NCBI RefSeq assembly: GCF_003287275.1
Contig: NZ_QEVW01000005.1
Location: 248,001 to 312,000 of the forward strand
Origin: Paenibacillus taichungensis
GTDB taxonomy: Bacteria > Bacillota > Bacilli > Paenibacillales > Paenibacillaceae
Direction of reading: 5' to 3'
Length of the DNA: 64,000 bases
This document shows, piece after piece, positions 45,421 to 54,686 of this stretch. Within the stretch, counting starts at the first letter, position 1. Each line of letters opens with the position of its first letter. The notes beneath the pieces are model-generated. The model did no database searches. It worked only from the letters and a program-made list of their open reading frames with translations, and was not told the DNA's origin. The translations under genes and the position numbers were made by a program.

Positions 45421-47433
45421 TTAACCTTTCAAATGTACCTTAAGCACACCATTCTGATTGGATGTAACATCACCTGTAGTGACCTCCACCCGATCAACCA
45501 TGTCCTGACCATCCGGAATAATAATTGGCGTAATGAGCGGGTATCCCGCAGCTTCAATCACTTTACGGTCGAATTCAAGCAACGTTTGCCCGGCTCTTAC
45601 CTTCTCTCCAGTTTCAACATGCATGTTAAACCCTTCGCCTTTGAGCGATACCGTATTGATCCCGACATGAATCAGAATTTGCAAGCCACTCGCGTGCTCA
45701 AGAATGACAGCATGTTTGCTCTTGATGACATGGGCAACCTGAGCATCAAACGGGGCAACGACCTGATTGCCAGAAGGTTCAATCGCAACCCCTTCACCCA
45801 TTTGTTTCTCTGCAAATGCCGGATCAGGTACTTGTTCAAGCGGAACGGCTGTACCTGTTAACGGTGCCATAATTTCCAGCGTATTCACAGGCTCATCCGC
45901 CACCTGAGCAGCACTGCGTGTGCGTTGTTCTGTACCTGTATTTGCCACAGCTGTGCGAGAAGAAGATTCAGCTGTTGACGTTTGACCGCTTGCTACAGTA
46001 GCACGATCTTCATTTCGGTCTTCTTTTCTCAACTTCGCTCTTCCAAAAAGAACTGTCAGTACGAACGGAACAACCAGTACAATTGCCATACCGATGAAGA
46101 ATACTCCCCATTTATTCGGGAAAATGGACAGGAATCCAGGGACCCCACCTACACCGATAGAGGTGGCTTGAACATTATTCATCGTAAGCAGTACACCGCC
46201 GATCGCAGAACCGACCATACCGAAGATAAACGGATAACGATAGCGGATATTCACTCCGAAAATCGCCGGCTCGGTTACCCCGAGGAAGGCCGAGACGGAT
46301 GAAGTTGCCGCAAGTCCTCTCATTTTCTTCTCACGAAGCACAAGCATCATGGCAAGTGCGGCAGAACCTTGCGCGATATTGGACAGCGCCAGCATTGGCC
46401 ACAGGAACGTTCCGCCCTGGCTACCAATCAGCTGTACGTCGACCGCCAGGAACGTATGGTGCATTCCTGTAATAACAAGCAATGCGTACAATCCACCGTA
46501 GATCAGACCGCCGAGAGCCGCGTATGAATCGTAGATATAGATCAAACCGGATGTAATTCCATTCGCAATGGCAAATGTAACTGGACCAATAATTGTAAAC
46601 GCCAGGAACCCGGTAATCAATAAAGTGACAGGTGCCACGACGAGCAGTTTGATCGAATCATGCACCCTTTTGTTCAGGAAAATCTCCAGCTTGGCAAGCA
46701 GATAAGCGGATACCAATACCGGGAGAACCTGCCCCTGATAACCGATCTTCTCAATATGCCAGCCGAACAGATTCCACGTAGGCACGGTGCCTTCGTTGAC
46801 TGCATTGGCGTAACCATAAGCACTCAGCAGATCGGGATGAACCAGGATCAGACCCAGTACAATCCCGAGCAACGGACTGCCGCCGAACCTTGTTACAGCG
46901 GACCAACCAATTAATGCTGGCAGGAAGGTAAAGGCTGTGCTCGCGATGGTATTAATAATAGATGCGAGATCCTTCCATGCTGGATATACGTCCACCAGTG
47001 ATTTTCCATCGAAGAATATGCCTGGTCCTGTCAGAATGTTATTAATACCGAGCAAGAGACCGGCCGTGATGATCGCTGGCAGGATCGGGATGAAGATGTC
47101 CGATAACGTTTTGATCGCACGCTGGATCGGGTTTTGCTTTTTACCCGCAACAGCCTTTACGTCATCCTTGGAAGCGCGTTCGCCCCCGGTAATCTGAATC
47201 ATTTCGTCATACACTTTATCCACAAGGCCAGGACCAATGACTACCTGAAATTGTCCTTGAGAGGAGAACTGGCCTTTGACCAGATCGTTCTGTTCCAGAC
47301 TTTCCGTATCTACTTTACTTTCGTCGTACAGGGCGAACCGGAGGCGTGTGACACAATGCGTTGCAGCTTCGATATTTTCTTTGCCGCCGACCGCGCGTAC
47401 GATCTCCTCAACCTGTTTTTTATCAATTGCCAT
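45421..47433 (-). CDS. treP: Trehalose PTS permease EIIBCA
   Basis: 670 aa with three PTS modules: EIIB (1-80, phospho-Cys C27 in ATHCVTRLRF), EIIC (about 105-455, ten helices) and EIIA-Glc type (about 510-670, phospho-His in ILIHVGINTV). It imports trehalose as trehalose 6-phosphate using PEP. Substrate assignment rests on the upstream TreA gene 29 bp away. B. subtilis TreP lacks an EIIA domain and borrows one; here it is fused. ATG 47433 has GGAAGTG upstream; the frame is open to 47448. Confidence 0.9.
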   Translation of the reverse strand: MAIDKKQVEEIVRAVGGKENIEAATHCVTRLRFALYDESKVDTESLEQNDLVKGQFSSQGQFQVVIGPGLVDKVYDEMIQITGGERASKDDVKAVAGKKQNPIQRAIKTLSDIFIPILPAIITAGLLLGINNILTGPGIFFDGKSLVDVYPAWKDLASIINTIASTAFTFLPALIGWSAVTRFGGSPLLGIVLGLILVHPDLLSAYGYANAVNEGTVPTWNLFGWHIEKIGYQGQVLPVLVSAYLLAKLEIFLNKRVHDSIKLLVVAPVTLLITGFLAFTIIGPVTFAIANGITSGLIYIYDSYAALGGLIYGGLYALLVITGMHHTFLAVDVQLIGSQGGTFLWPMLALSNIAQGSAALAMMLVLREKKMRGLAATSSVSAFLGVTEPAIFGVNIRYRYPFIFGMVGSAIGGVLLTMNNVQATSIGVGGVPGFLSIFPNKWGVFFIGMAIVLVVPFVLTVLFGRAKLRKEDRNEDRATVASGQTSTAESSSRTAVANTGTEQRTRSAAQVADEPVNTLEIMAPLTGTAVPLEQVPDPAFAEKQMGEGVAIEPSGNQVVAPFDAQVAHVIKSKHAVILEHASGLQILIHVGINTVSLKGEGFNMHVETGEKVRAGQTLLEFDRKVIEAAGYPLITPIIIPDGQDMVDRVEVTTGDVTSNQNGVLKVHLKG

Positions 47434-47462
47434 ATTGTCACTTCCCATTTATATAATGTGAA

Positions 47463-49184
47463 TTAGTCCTCTTGCGGTACAAGCCACATATAGGATGAAT
47501 ACGGGCTCAGGGAGATTTCTTGCTCGAGTGCAGGCGATACCTCCGTGTTTCCAATCAGCAGTTCTGCTGATTTACCCGCAATGTGGTCATTCCAGACGGC
47601 TTCAGAGAAAGCAAATTTTACGTCCCGCTTGCTGAAGTTCGATACCACTAGCAGCGTTTTGCTTCCATTCGTCCGCGCGTATGCGAATACATCCGGATGT
47701 GCATCGTCCAAACGTTCATACAGACCATCGGTCAGCACACCAACCTGTTTGCGAAGAGCAATCAGCTTGCGATAGTGATAATAGATTGAATTCGGGTCAG
47801 CCATCTGCTGCGCCACATGAATCGACGGATATCGTTCATCCACTTTGATCCACGGTGTACCCGTTGTAAATCCGGCATTGTCGCTTCCATCCCATTGCAT
47901 CGGTGTTCGGGAATTGTCCCGGGAACGCTCTTTCACAATTAGGAATGCTTCCTCGGCGGATTTGCCCCGTTCTTCCTGAAGCAGTCGGTACATATTGGTT
48001 GATTCAATATCACGGAACTCGCTGACATCGTTCCAGACCGGATTCGGCATCCCAATCTCTTCGCCTTGGTATACGTAAGGTGTTCCCTGCATGCCATGAA
48101 TGGTCGTAGCAAGCATTTTGGCACTCTCCGCACGATAATCGCCATCATCAGCAAAACGGGACAACGCCCGCGGTTGATCATGGTTGTTCAGGAACAAAGC
48201 ATTCCATCCCCCACCTGCCTGCATACCTGTCTGCCACTCACTAAACAGTTGTTTCATCGCTTCAAAATCGTAAGGCATCAGTTCCCACTTCTGTCCATTC
48301 GGATAATCCACTTTCAGATGGTGAAAGTTAAACGTCATGGAGAATTCCCTGGAAGCAGGGTTTGAATATTTGATACAGTGCTCCAGCGTAGTCGAGGACA
48401 TCTCCCCAACCGTTACCATATTGTGTGGTCCAAACACCTCTTCATACATCTCTGTAATGTACTCATGCACACGTGGTCCATCGGTGTAGAACTTACGTCC
48501 GTCGCCTGGGGAAACGCTACCATCATCGTCGGGGAAACGCTGGTCCTTGGAGATCAGATTGATGACGTCCATACGGAAACCATCTACGCCCTTCTCCGCC
48601 CAGAACTTGATCATGTCCCGTACTGCCTTACGTACTTTCTCGTTCTCCCAGTTCAAATCAGCCTGTGTTTTGTCAAACAGCGTCAGGAAATATTGTCCTG
48701 TCTGCTCATCAAACTGCCATGCAGGTCCGCCGAACTTGGATTGCCAGTTATTCGGCACACCACCATCTGGAGCAGGGTCTTTCCAAATATAATAATCGCG
48801 GTACGGGTTATCCTTGGAAGAACGCGATTGCCGGAACCACTCATGATCCGTAGAAGAGTGATTCACCACAATATCGATCATCAGCTTCATGTCACGTGCC
48901 TTCAGACCTTTAAGCAGTTCGTCAAAATCCTCCATCGTACCAAAATCAGGATTAATCCGATAATAGTCCGCTACGTCATAACCGTTATCATGCTGTGGAG
49001 AGACATATACGGGCTGCAGCCACACGATATCAATACCGAGATGCTGCAAGTAATCCAGCTTTTCGGTCAATCCCCGAATATCTCCGGTACCCGATCCAGT
49101 TGTATCGTTGAAACTCTTGGGATATACCTGATACACCGTGGAAGTTTTCCACCACGATGATGAAGTTGTGTTGGTTGAACTCAT
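47463..49184 (-). CDS. treA: Trehalose-6-phosphate hydrolase (GH13)
   Basis: 573 aa. Splits imported trehalose 6-phosphate into glucose and glucose 6-phosphate in the cytoplasm. GH13 motifs: DIVVNHSSTDHEWF, nucleophile D206 (DGFRMDVINL), acid/base E261 (TVGEMSS) and D336 (LNNHDQPR). The length and N-terminus (WWKTSTVYQVYPKSF) match TreA/TreC. GGAGG lies before ATG 49184. It is the first gene of a treA-treP operon; no treR is adjacent, though a TreR-like operator is upstream. Confidence 0.92.
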   Translation of the reverse strand: MSSTNTTSSSWWKTSTVYQVYPKSFNDTTGSGTGDIRGLTEKLDYLQHLGIDIVWLQPVYVSPQHDNGYDVADYYRINPDFGTMEDFDELLKGLKARDMKLMIDIVVNHSSTDHEWFRQSRSSKDNPYRDYYIWKDPAPDGGVPNNWQSKFGGPAWQFDEQTGQYFLTLFDKTQADLNWENEKVRKAVRDMIKFWAEKGVDGFRMDVINLISKDQRFPDDDGSVSPGDGRKFYTDGPRVHEYITEMYEEVFGPHNMVTVGEMSSTTLEHCIKYSNPASREFSMTFNFHHLKVDYPNGQKWELMPYDFEAMKQLFSEWQTGMQAGGGWNALFLNNHDQPRALSRFADDGDYRAESAKMLATTIHGMQGTPYVYQGEEIGMPNPVWNDVSEFRDIESTNMYRLLQEERGKSAEEAFLIVKERSRDNSRTPMQWDGSDNAGFTTGTPWIKVDERYPSIHVAQQMADPNSIYYHYRKLIALRKQVGVLTDGLYERLDDAHPDVFAYARTNGSKTLLVVSNFSKRDVKFAFSEAVWNDHIAGKSAELLIGNTEVSPALEQEISLSPYSSYMWLVPQED

Positions 49185-49243
49185 GTTAACGCCTCCAATA
49201 AATTGTATTGCTTATGTGAATCTCTTGGCCTAACTTCATTTAT

Positions 49244-49272
49244 ATATTACATAACTAAACATGTATATACAA
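49244..49272 (-). promoter_or_regulatory. treA promoter with TreR-like operator
   Basis: On the minus strand -35 TTGTAT (49267-49272) and -10 TAATAT (49244-49249) are 17 bp apart. The palindrome TGTATATACA (49262-49271) overlaps the -35 and matches the core of B. subtilis tre operators (TTGTATATACAA). Repression by TreR is inferred. Confidence 0.65.
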
Positions 49273-49395
49273 GTTGAAACTTCAATATGCTATCTTTTTC
49301 CTCTTCTACACATTCCCCATTAATGATTCCTCTGTAACAATTATTTTGCTGCATGCGTTCGAGAACTCCATGATATCTGTATCTGAAACGAAAAA

Positions 49396-49438
49396 AACCG
49401 TCTGTTACCCCATGATTTCATGCGGGTAATAGTCGGTT
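49396..49438 (-). terminator. Terminator of dicarboxylate symporter gene
   Basis: Stem AACCGTCTGTTACCC against GGGTAATAGTCGGTT (three mismatches) continues into an inner CATGA-TT-TCATG, giving a long hairpin followed by seven T on the minus strand. Confidence 0.8.
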
Positions 49439-49494
49439 CAAATTTAAAGAAGGATGAGTTAAAAATTCATACGAAGCCCATTCACTTCTGCTTC

Positions 49495-50847
49495 TTACAA
49501 CATGTCCGTCGAAACCATACCCTTTCCCTGTTCCATTTTGTTCAACTTCACTGAGGATATCGACTCCAGTTCTTCTCTCTCGAGCTCTTCGGTGCTGATC
49601 TCCCCAGACAGCACAGCCCGCATGCGTTTTTGGTCCAACAGTCCTTCCCATTTCGCCACTACAAATGCCGCAACACAGTTGCCCATCAGATTCGTGAATA
49701 CTCGCATGGTGTCCATGAAACGATCCGCACCGAGCAGTAAGGCAACAGCAGCTACCGGGAATGCATTCAGGGCTGCTGCTGTAGCAGATAAAGCGAGAAA
49801 TGCGGAGCCGGGTACACCGGCCATACCTTTGGAGCTAAGCATTAACACTAGTAAAATCGTAATCTCTTGTCCCAGTGTCAGATCAATGCCAACCGCCTGG
49901 GCCAGAAAAACCGTCGCCAGCGACAGGTAGATCGAGGCTCCGTCCAGATTGAACGAGTACCCTGTTGGAACCACAAGGCCGACGACAGCACGATCACAGC
50001 CTGCTTTGGTCAGCTTGTCCATCATGCGAGGCATAACAACTTCCGAGGAACCTGTGCCAATCGCCAGCATCACTTCGGAACGTGTATATTTTACAAATTG
50101 CAGAAAGTTCAGTCCCGTAATCCACCAGGCAGACAGTGCAAGCATCACCAGGAACAATAACGCTGCTCCGTAACAGGCAATAATCAGCAAACCGAAGGAG
50201 GACAGCGTGGATGCTCCATATGCTCCAACAGTGTATGCCATGGCTCCGAATGCTCCAATCGGTGCCAGTTTCATAATGTATCCAATAATGCGGAACAAGA
50301 TACCCAACACATTTTCAATCAGCGTCAGCACATTCTCCTTTGCCTTGCTTTCCGTTGCTGCCAGGGCTACCCCGAACAAACAGGCAACGAGCAGCACTTG
50401 CAGCAATGCATTTTGTGCAAAAGCATCTACAACACTTGTTGGAATAATATTCATGATAAAGTCGACGACATGCGGCAGTTCAGAGCCATTGGTTTTGGCT
50501 TCGATGCCACTTGCATCAAGCGTCGATGGGTCCACGTTCATACTTGCACCCGGACGAAGTAGATTAGCTGTGCCGAGTCCAAGGATCAGAGCGACAGTCG
50601 TAGCGATTTCGAACCACAGGATGGCTTTGAATCCAATCCGTCCAACTGATTTCAGATCACCGATTTTGGCAATGCCTGTCACGATCACCATAAAGATTAA
50701 TGGAGCAATGATCATTTTGATCAACTTGATGAAACCTGTTCCGAGCGGCTGCAGCAGACTGCCCAGATCAGGCCACAGAATTCCTACACCAATTCCGATG
50801 ATAACCGCTACAATAATTTGAAAAAACAATGATTTCACAAATGACAT
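49495..50847 (-). CDS. Dicarboxylate/amino acid:cation symporter (DctA/SDF family)
   Basis: 450 aa, eight helices plus two re-entrant loops. SDF-family signatures are visible: AIGTGSSEVVMPRMMDKL (HP1 serine-rich loop), VVPTGYSFNLDGASIYLS (TM7 NLDG) and SSKGMAGVPGSAFLAL (HP2). The match with DctA is close, so uptake of C4-dicarboxylates (succinate, fumarate, malate) with Na+ or H+ is likely; glutamate remains possible. GGGGGAG lies before ATG 50847. It has its own terminator. Confidence 0.88.
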   Translation of the reverse strand: MSFVKSLFFQIIVAVIIGIGVGILWPDLGSLLQPLGTGFIKLIKMIIAPLIFMVIVTGIAKIGDLKSVGRIGFKAILWFEIATTVALILGLGTANLLRPGASMNVDPSTLDASGIEAKTNGSELPHVVDFIMNIIPTSVVDAFAQNALLQVLLVACLFGVALAATESKAKENVLTLIENVLGILFRIIGYIMKLAPIGAFGAMAYTVGAYGASTLSSFGLLIIACYGAALLFLVMLALSAWWITGLNFLQFVKYTRSEVMLAIGTGSSEVVMPRMMDKLTKAGCDRAVVGLVVPTGYSFNLDGASIYLSLATVFLAQAVGIDLTLGQEITILLVLMLSSKGMAGVPGSAFLALSATAAALNAFPVAAVALLLGADRFMDTMRVFTNLMGNCVAAFVVAKWEGLLDQKRMRAVLSGEISTEELEREELESISSVKLNKMEQGKGMVSTDML

Positions 50848-50999
50848 GAACGCTCCCCCAGTTTTTCGGTCAATTCGGATTTCCGTTTGGTTTCCGTGTA
50901 ATTTTTTATAACATTACAGCTTGAACCTCAACAATGGGGTTTCGAGATTTTTGTCATTCAGACTAACTGCGGCGTGCTAAATTGAACTTAAAACCGAAA

Positions 51000-51044
51000 A
51001 AAGACGAATATCACGTCAGTTATCTTGACGTGATATTCGTCTTT
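51000..51044 (-). terminator. Terminator of UPF0173 gene
   Basis: A perfect 19-bp stem (starts AAAGACGAATATCACGTCA) with a 7-nt loop and six T on the minus strand. It is the strongest hairpin terminator in the window. Confidence 0.88.
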
Positions 51045-51087
51045 AGCTTCGTATATCTTTTATGATTAAACAGTGATTAAAAGAGCA

Positions 51088-51780
51088 TTACAGGGTAAGG
51101 GATTGTCCCGGAGCCAGCACACGGCCTTCAAGACCTTTGGAAGCAAGCTGCTCCACAAATTTCTCCGCATCCTGACGAATCACCGGGAACGTATCATAAT
51201 GCACCGGAATCGTCAGTTTGGCATTAAACCATTCAGCGGCCTGCAAAGCATCCTCCGGTCCCATGGTGAAATGCCCACCAATAGGCAATAGTGCTACGTC
51301 GATATCATGGCGGTCACCAATCATTTTCATATCACCGAACAGACTGGTATCACCGGCATGCAAAATGGTTTTGCCACCAATATTAATAATGTATCCTGCA
51401 GGCACCCCTGCGTACATGATCCGTTGTTCCTCTTCCAGCACGATTCCGGATGTATGGAAAGCCTGAATCATTTTGGCTTGCGCAAAACCAAGATCCACCG
51501 TTCCGCCCATGTTCATGCCAAGGGTGTCCAGACCTTTCCATGACATATATGTAGCTAGTTCCACAATCGCAACCACCTTGGCATTATTAGCCTTGGCGAT
51601 CGGTTCAGCATCCAAAATGTGATCCATATGTGCATGTGTCAGTAAAACGGCATCGGTCTTGATGTCTTCCGGCTTGGTGACAGCAAGTTCATTGCCTCGC
51701 AGGAAAGGATCAATGATTAACGACTTCTCTTCTGTGCCCAGCTGTACACTGGAGTGTCCGTGGTAAGTAATATTCAGCAA
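51088..51780 (-). CDS. UPF0173 metal-dependent hydrolase (YtkL-like)
   Basis: 230 aa metallo-beta-lactamase fold. HGHSSVQL, the metal site HAHMDH, LHAGDTSLFGDMK and IPVHYDTFP provide the ligands. Family members are conserved in Bacillales, and the substrate is unknown. The start is TTG 51780, with AGGAGG 8 nt upstream. Confidence 0.88.
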   Translation of the reverse strand: MLNITYHGHSSVQLGTEEKSLIIDPFLRGNELAVTKPEDIKTDAVLLTHAHMDHILDAEPIAKANNAKVVAIVELATYMSWKGLDTLGMNMGGTVDLGFAQAKMIQAFHTSGIVLEEEQRIMYAGVPAGYIINIGGKTILHAGDTSLFGDMKMIGDRHDIDVALLPIGGHFTMGPEDALQAAEWFNAKLTIPVHYDTFPVIRQDAEKFVEQLASKGLEGRVLAPGQSLTL

Positions 51781-51868
51781 CTTGGTATCCTCCTGACATA
51801 TGCGTTCGTTAGTTTGATTTTCAACCTATATTATAATTCAAAACTCTTCGCCAAAGCAAAATGACGCC

Positions 51869-53560
51869 TCATCGCTGCATTCGATAAACCCGTGCTTCAT
51901 AAGGCTGAAGAAGAATCTCGCCCTTATCGGTGGAATATCGTTTACTGACATTGCTGATGACAGTCTTGGCATTTTCATCGTTCCACCCCTCAGGCCATTG
52001 CATCTCAGGCTCATGTTCGCGGAAATTCAGAATAACCAGCATCTGCTCATCATCCAGCGTCCGGGTATAGGCATAAATATCGGGATCATCCGGCAAAAGC
52101 AGCTCATACTCACCATAGATGAGTACTTTATGTTGTTTGCGAAGAGCGATGAGTTTACGGTAATAATGCAAAATGGACTGGGGATCACGTTCAGCATCTG
52201 CCACATTAATCTCAGGATAATTAGCATTCACCTGAATCCATGGCTCACCAACGGTAAATCCCGCGTGTTTCGTATCATCCCACTGCATCGGTGTACGTGC
52301 ATTATCACGACTCTTACGCCAGATTGCTTGCATGACTTCATGTTTCGCTCGCCCCTGACCAATATGCTGCCGATAATAATTCATCGTTTCAATATCTCGA
52401 TAATCCTCGATATCAGGGAACGCAACATTGGTCATGCCAATCTCTTCCCCTTGATAAATGTATGGCGTACCTTCCAGGGTGAGCATCCATGTGGCCAGCA
52501 TTTGGGCAGAGCGCACCCTGTACTTTCCATCATCACCGAAACGGGATACTGGACGCGGCTGGTCATGATTGCCCATGTAATTGGCATTCCAGCCTCTGTC
52601 ATGCAGGACGGTTTGCCAGCGGCTCATAATTTCTTTCAACTCGGGCAGCTTCCACTTCCGATAGTTCCATTTGCCGATTCCGGATGATTGAGCGTCCACA
52701 AACATATGCTCAAACTGGAACACCATATTGAGCTCATTCCGATCTGTCCCAACATAGGCCAGCGCCTGTTCCGGTCCTAGCCCGGAAGTCTCCCCAACAG
52801 TCATTGGACCATAAGGCTTCAGGATCATGTCGTTAAGTTTATTCAGAATCGAATGTACCTGCTCGAGGTTGGAAAAAAGCTGATACGCAGGAACGACCGG
52901 CAGATTATCCGGATTATGCGCGCTGGGTAACCCCTCTGCCTTGGCGATATGCGCCACCGCATCGAAACGGAAACCATCCACACCCTTTTGCAACCACCAA
53001 TGCACCATCTCATACATCTCTTCTGCCATCTTTGGATTATTCCAATTCAGATCAGGCTGATGTTCAGTATAGAGATGCAAATAATATTCATTCGTCTCCG
53101 GATCATGCTTCCACACAGAACCCCCAAAGTAGGACTCCCAGTTGTTTGGAACCTGACCATTTTTGCCTGAACGCCAAATATAATAATCCCGTTTCGGGTT
53201 CACTTTCGATGAACGTGACTCGGCAAACCACGCATGTTCATCCGACGTATGATTCAGCACCAGATCCATCATGATTTTGAGACCACGCTTGTGCGCCTCA
53301 GCCAGCAAACGGTCAAAATCCTCCATCGTGCCATACTTACGTAAAATGGAGTAATAATCACGGATATCGTATCCGTTATCATGACCAGGCGAATCGTAAA
53401 TAGGACAGATCCAGATTACATCCACGCCCAGATCAGTCAAATAATCGAGCTTGTCATATATCCCCTGCAAGTCACCCTGGCCGTCCCCATCGGAATCCTT
53501 GAAGCTGTTGGGGTAGACTTGGTACACCACACTCTCTTTCCACCAAACGATATAGACCAC
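51869..53560 (-). CDS. Alpha-glucosidase (GH13, oligo-1,6-glucosidase/maltase group)
   Basis: 563 aa. WWKESVVYQVYPNSF opens the GH13 barrel; nucleophile D200 (DGFRFDAVAH), acid/base E257 (TVGETSG) and D333 (GNHDQPR) are intact. The residue after the nucleophile is Ala; in this family Val there goes with alpha-1,6 specificity and Ala with alpha-1,4, so maltase-like activity is favoured. The frame begins with GTG 53560, which lies inside the best ribosome site (GAGGTGGTC); ATC 53551 sits 8 nt after GAGG and matches usual N-termini. It is transcribed alone. Confidence 0.9.
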   Translation of the reverse strand: MVYIVWWKESVVYQVYPNSFKDSDGDGQGDLQGIYDKLDYLTDLGVDVIWICPIYDSPGHDNGYDIRDYYSILRKYGTMEDFDRLLAEAHKRGLKIMMDLVLNHTSDEHAWFAESRSSKVNPKRDYYIWRSGKNGQVPNNWESYFGGSVWKHDPETNEYYLHLYTEHQPDLNWNNPKMAEEMYEMVHWWLQKGVDGFRFDAVAHIAKAEGLPSAHNPDNLPVVPAYQLFSNLEQVHSILNKLNDMILKPYGPMTVGETSGLGPEQALAYVGTDRNELNMVFQFEHMFVDAQSSGIGKWNYRKWKLPELKEIMSRWQTVLHDRGWNANYMGNHDQPRPVSRFGDDGKYRVRSAQMLATWMLTLEGTPYIYQGEEIGMTNVAFPDIEDYRDIETMNYYRQHIGQGRAKHEVMQAIWRKSRDNARTPMQWDDTKHAGFTVGEPWIQVNANYPEINVADAERDPQSILHYYRKLIALRKQHKVLIYGEYELLLPDDPDIYAYTRTLDDEQMLVILNFREHEPEMQWPEGWNDENAKTVISNVSKRYSTDKGEILLQPYEARVYRMQR

Positions 53561-53680
53561 CTCGCTTTCATTACTCTTTACTATATAACCCGTTAGTATG
53601 TTTTATCCGAAATGCTCCTCTTATAAACAGAAAAGCTCCATGAACACAAAAAGACCCGATCATTGACCGCTATTCGCAGT

Positions 53681-54139
53681 TCATTTTCGAGGCTTTCTCT
53701 GTGAGTATATGAATAAGGCAAACCCAATGTATCCAATCCAGGCACCCAATGTATTCAAAATAATGTCATCGACATCAAACGAACCAACGCGGGTAATCAA
53801 TTGCGCAATCTCAACAGCAAACAAAAGTAAAACGACCCTACCTGTAAATGGTAAAATCTTTCGGCACCTGCGGAATAACCAGGGAATCCATATCCCAAGC
53901 GGGATGAACAAAACAATGTTCCCGAACAGATTCTTCACCCAGGTTTCCGTATGGTATCTGTTCTTTTCAAAAAGTAGGGGCTTAATTGTCTCTAATGGTA
54001 CCAGATTATATTGATAGTTCACGCCAGGCGTTCTCCCGCTGACAAAGAGTAAGTTACCCATAATCAACACATATAACAATGCCATACATGCGACGATTGA
54101 GAGCATCCACCTGGTGTGAAGCCACGAACGTTCGTTCAT
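53681..54139 (-). CDS. VanZ-like membrane protein
   Basis: 152 aa, four helices. NLVPLETI, NLFGNIVLFIPLGIWIPWLF and SFDVDDIILNTLGAWIGY are the VanZ family blocks. Some relatives lower teicoplanin sensitivity; most have no known role. GGAGG is 10 nt before ATG 54139; ATG 54148 is too close to it. A decayed ORF lies upstream. Confidence 0.85.
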   Translation of the reverse strand: MNERSWLHTRWMLSIVACMALLYVLIMGNLLFVSGRTPGVNYQYNLVPLETIKPLLFEKNRYHTETWVKNLFGNIVLFIPLGIWIPWLFRRCRKILPFTGRVVLLLFAVEIAQLITRVGSFDVDDIILNTLGAWIGYIGFALFIYSQRKPRK

Positions 54140-54180
54140 CAATTTCATACCTCCGACCTTTCTGTAGAGCGCGTTAAGGT

Positions 54181-54387
54181 CTATTTTAAATGGATATAGC
54201 TCTTCATGTCCAGCTGCTCAGGCTTGGACTTCCATACCTCCGTCACCTCAAAATGCGGCCCTTCCCTTCGTTCATAGTAAGACTATGGCAGCCAGCGGCC
54301 ATAATCATTTTGCGAATATCTTGTCCCGACCTTCAAGCTGTTGATGAGCAAGCTCTTCAAGTCTGCCTCATCCTTTCTAACCCATCG
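54181..54387 (-). pseudogene. Remnant of a decayed coding region
   Basis: One minus-strand frame reads VRKDEADLKSLLINSLKVG, then TRYSQNDYGRWLP, an internal TAG (54283-54285), then SYYERREGPHFEVTEVWKS and PEQLDMKSYIHLK before a TAG (54181-54183). The amino acid composition is protein-like and there is no start codon with a ribosome site. It looks like the C-terminus of a lost gene of unrecognised family. The rest of 54388-54686 is AT-rich and holds nothing I can name. Confidence 0.5.
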
Positions 54388-54686
54388 TTACCTAAACAGA
54401 ACCTAAACTAAAGCAGTGAAAATTTAGCTGGTTTTTATCCATTTGGTTAGCTTCTATTTAACTTGGGCTACTAGAATTGTATATGAGGTAGCAACCCAAA
54501 TATGTTCCTCTTCATCGTAGCTTCGGTTGGATTTCTGGACCATTCAAAGAATTAGCACAGAGAAAACAAAATTTGCGAGAAGGAGGATACGGATACAAGA
54601 TCCTACTATATCTTGACTTAATCGAAGTTAAAATCATAAGAAAAATGAGCAAATAAAAATATTAATGGATAGTGGGAGTGTTTATC

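Noticed and set aside
48378..49160. 260-codon plus-strand ORF over treA
   Set aside because: It is a reverse-strand shadow of a conserved GH13 gene; composition is not protein-like.
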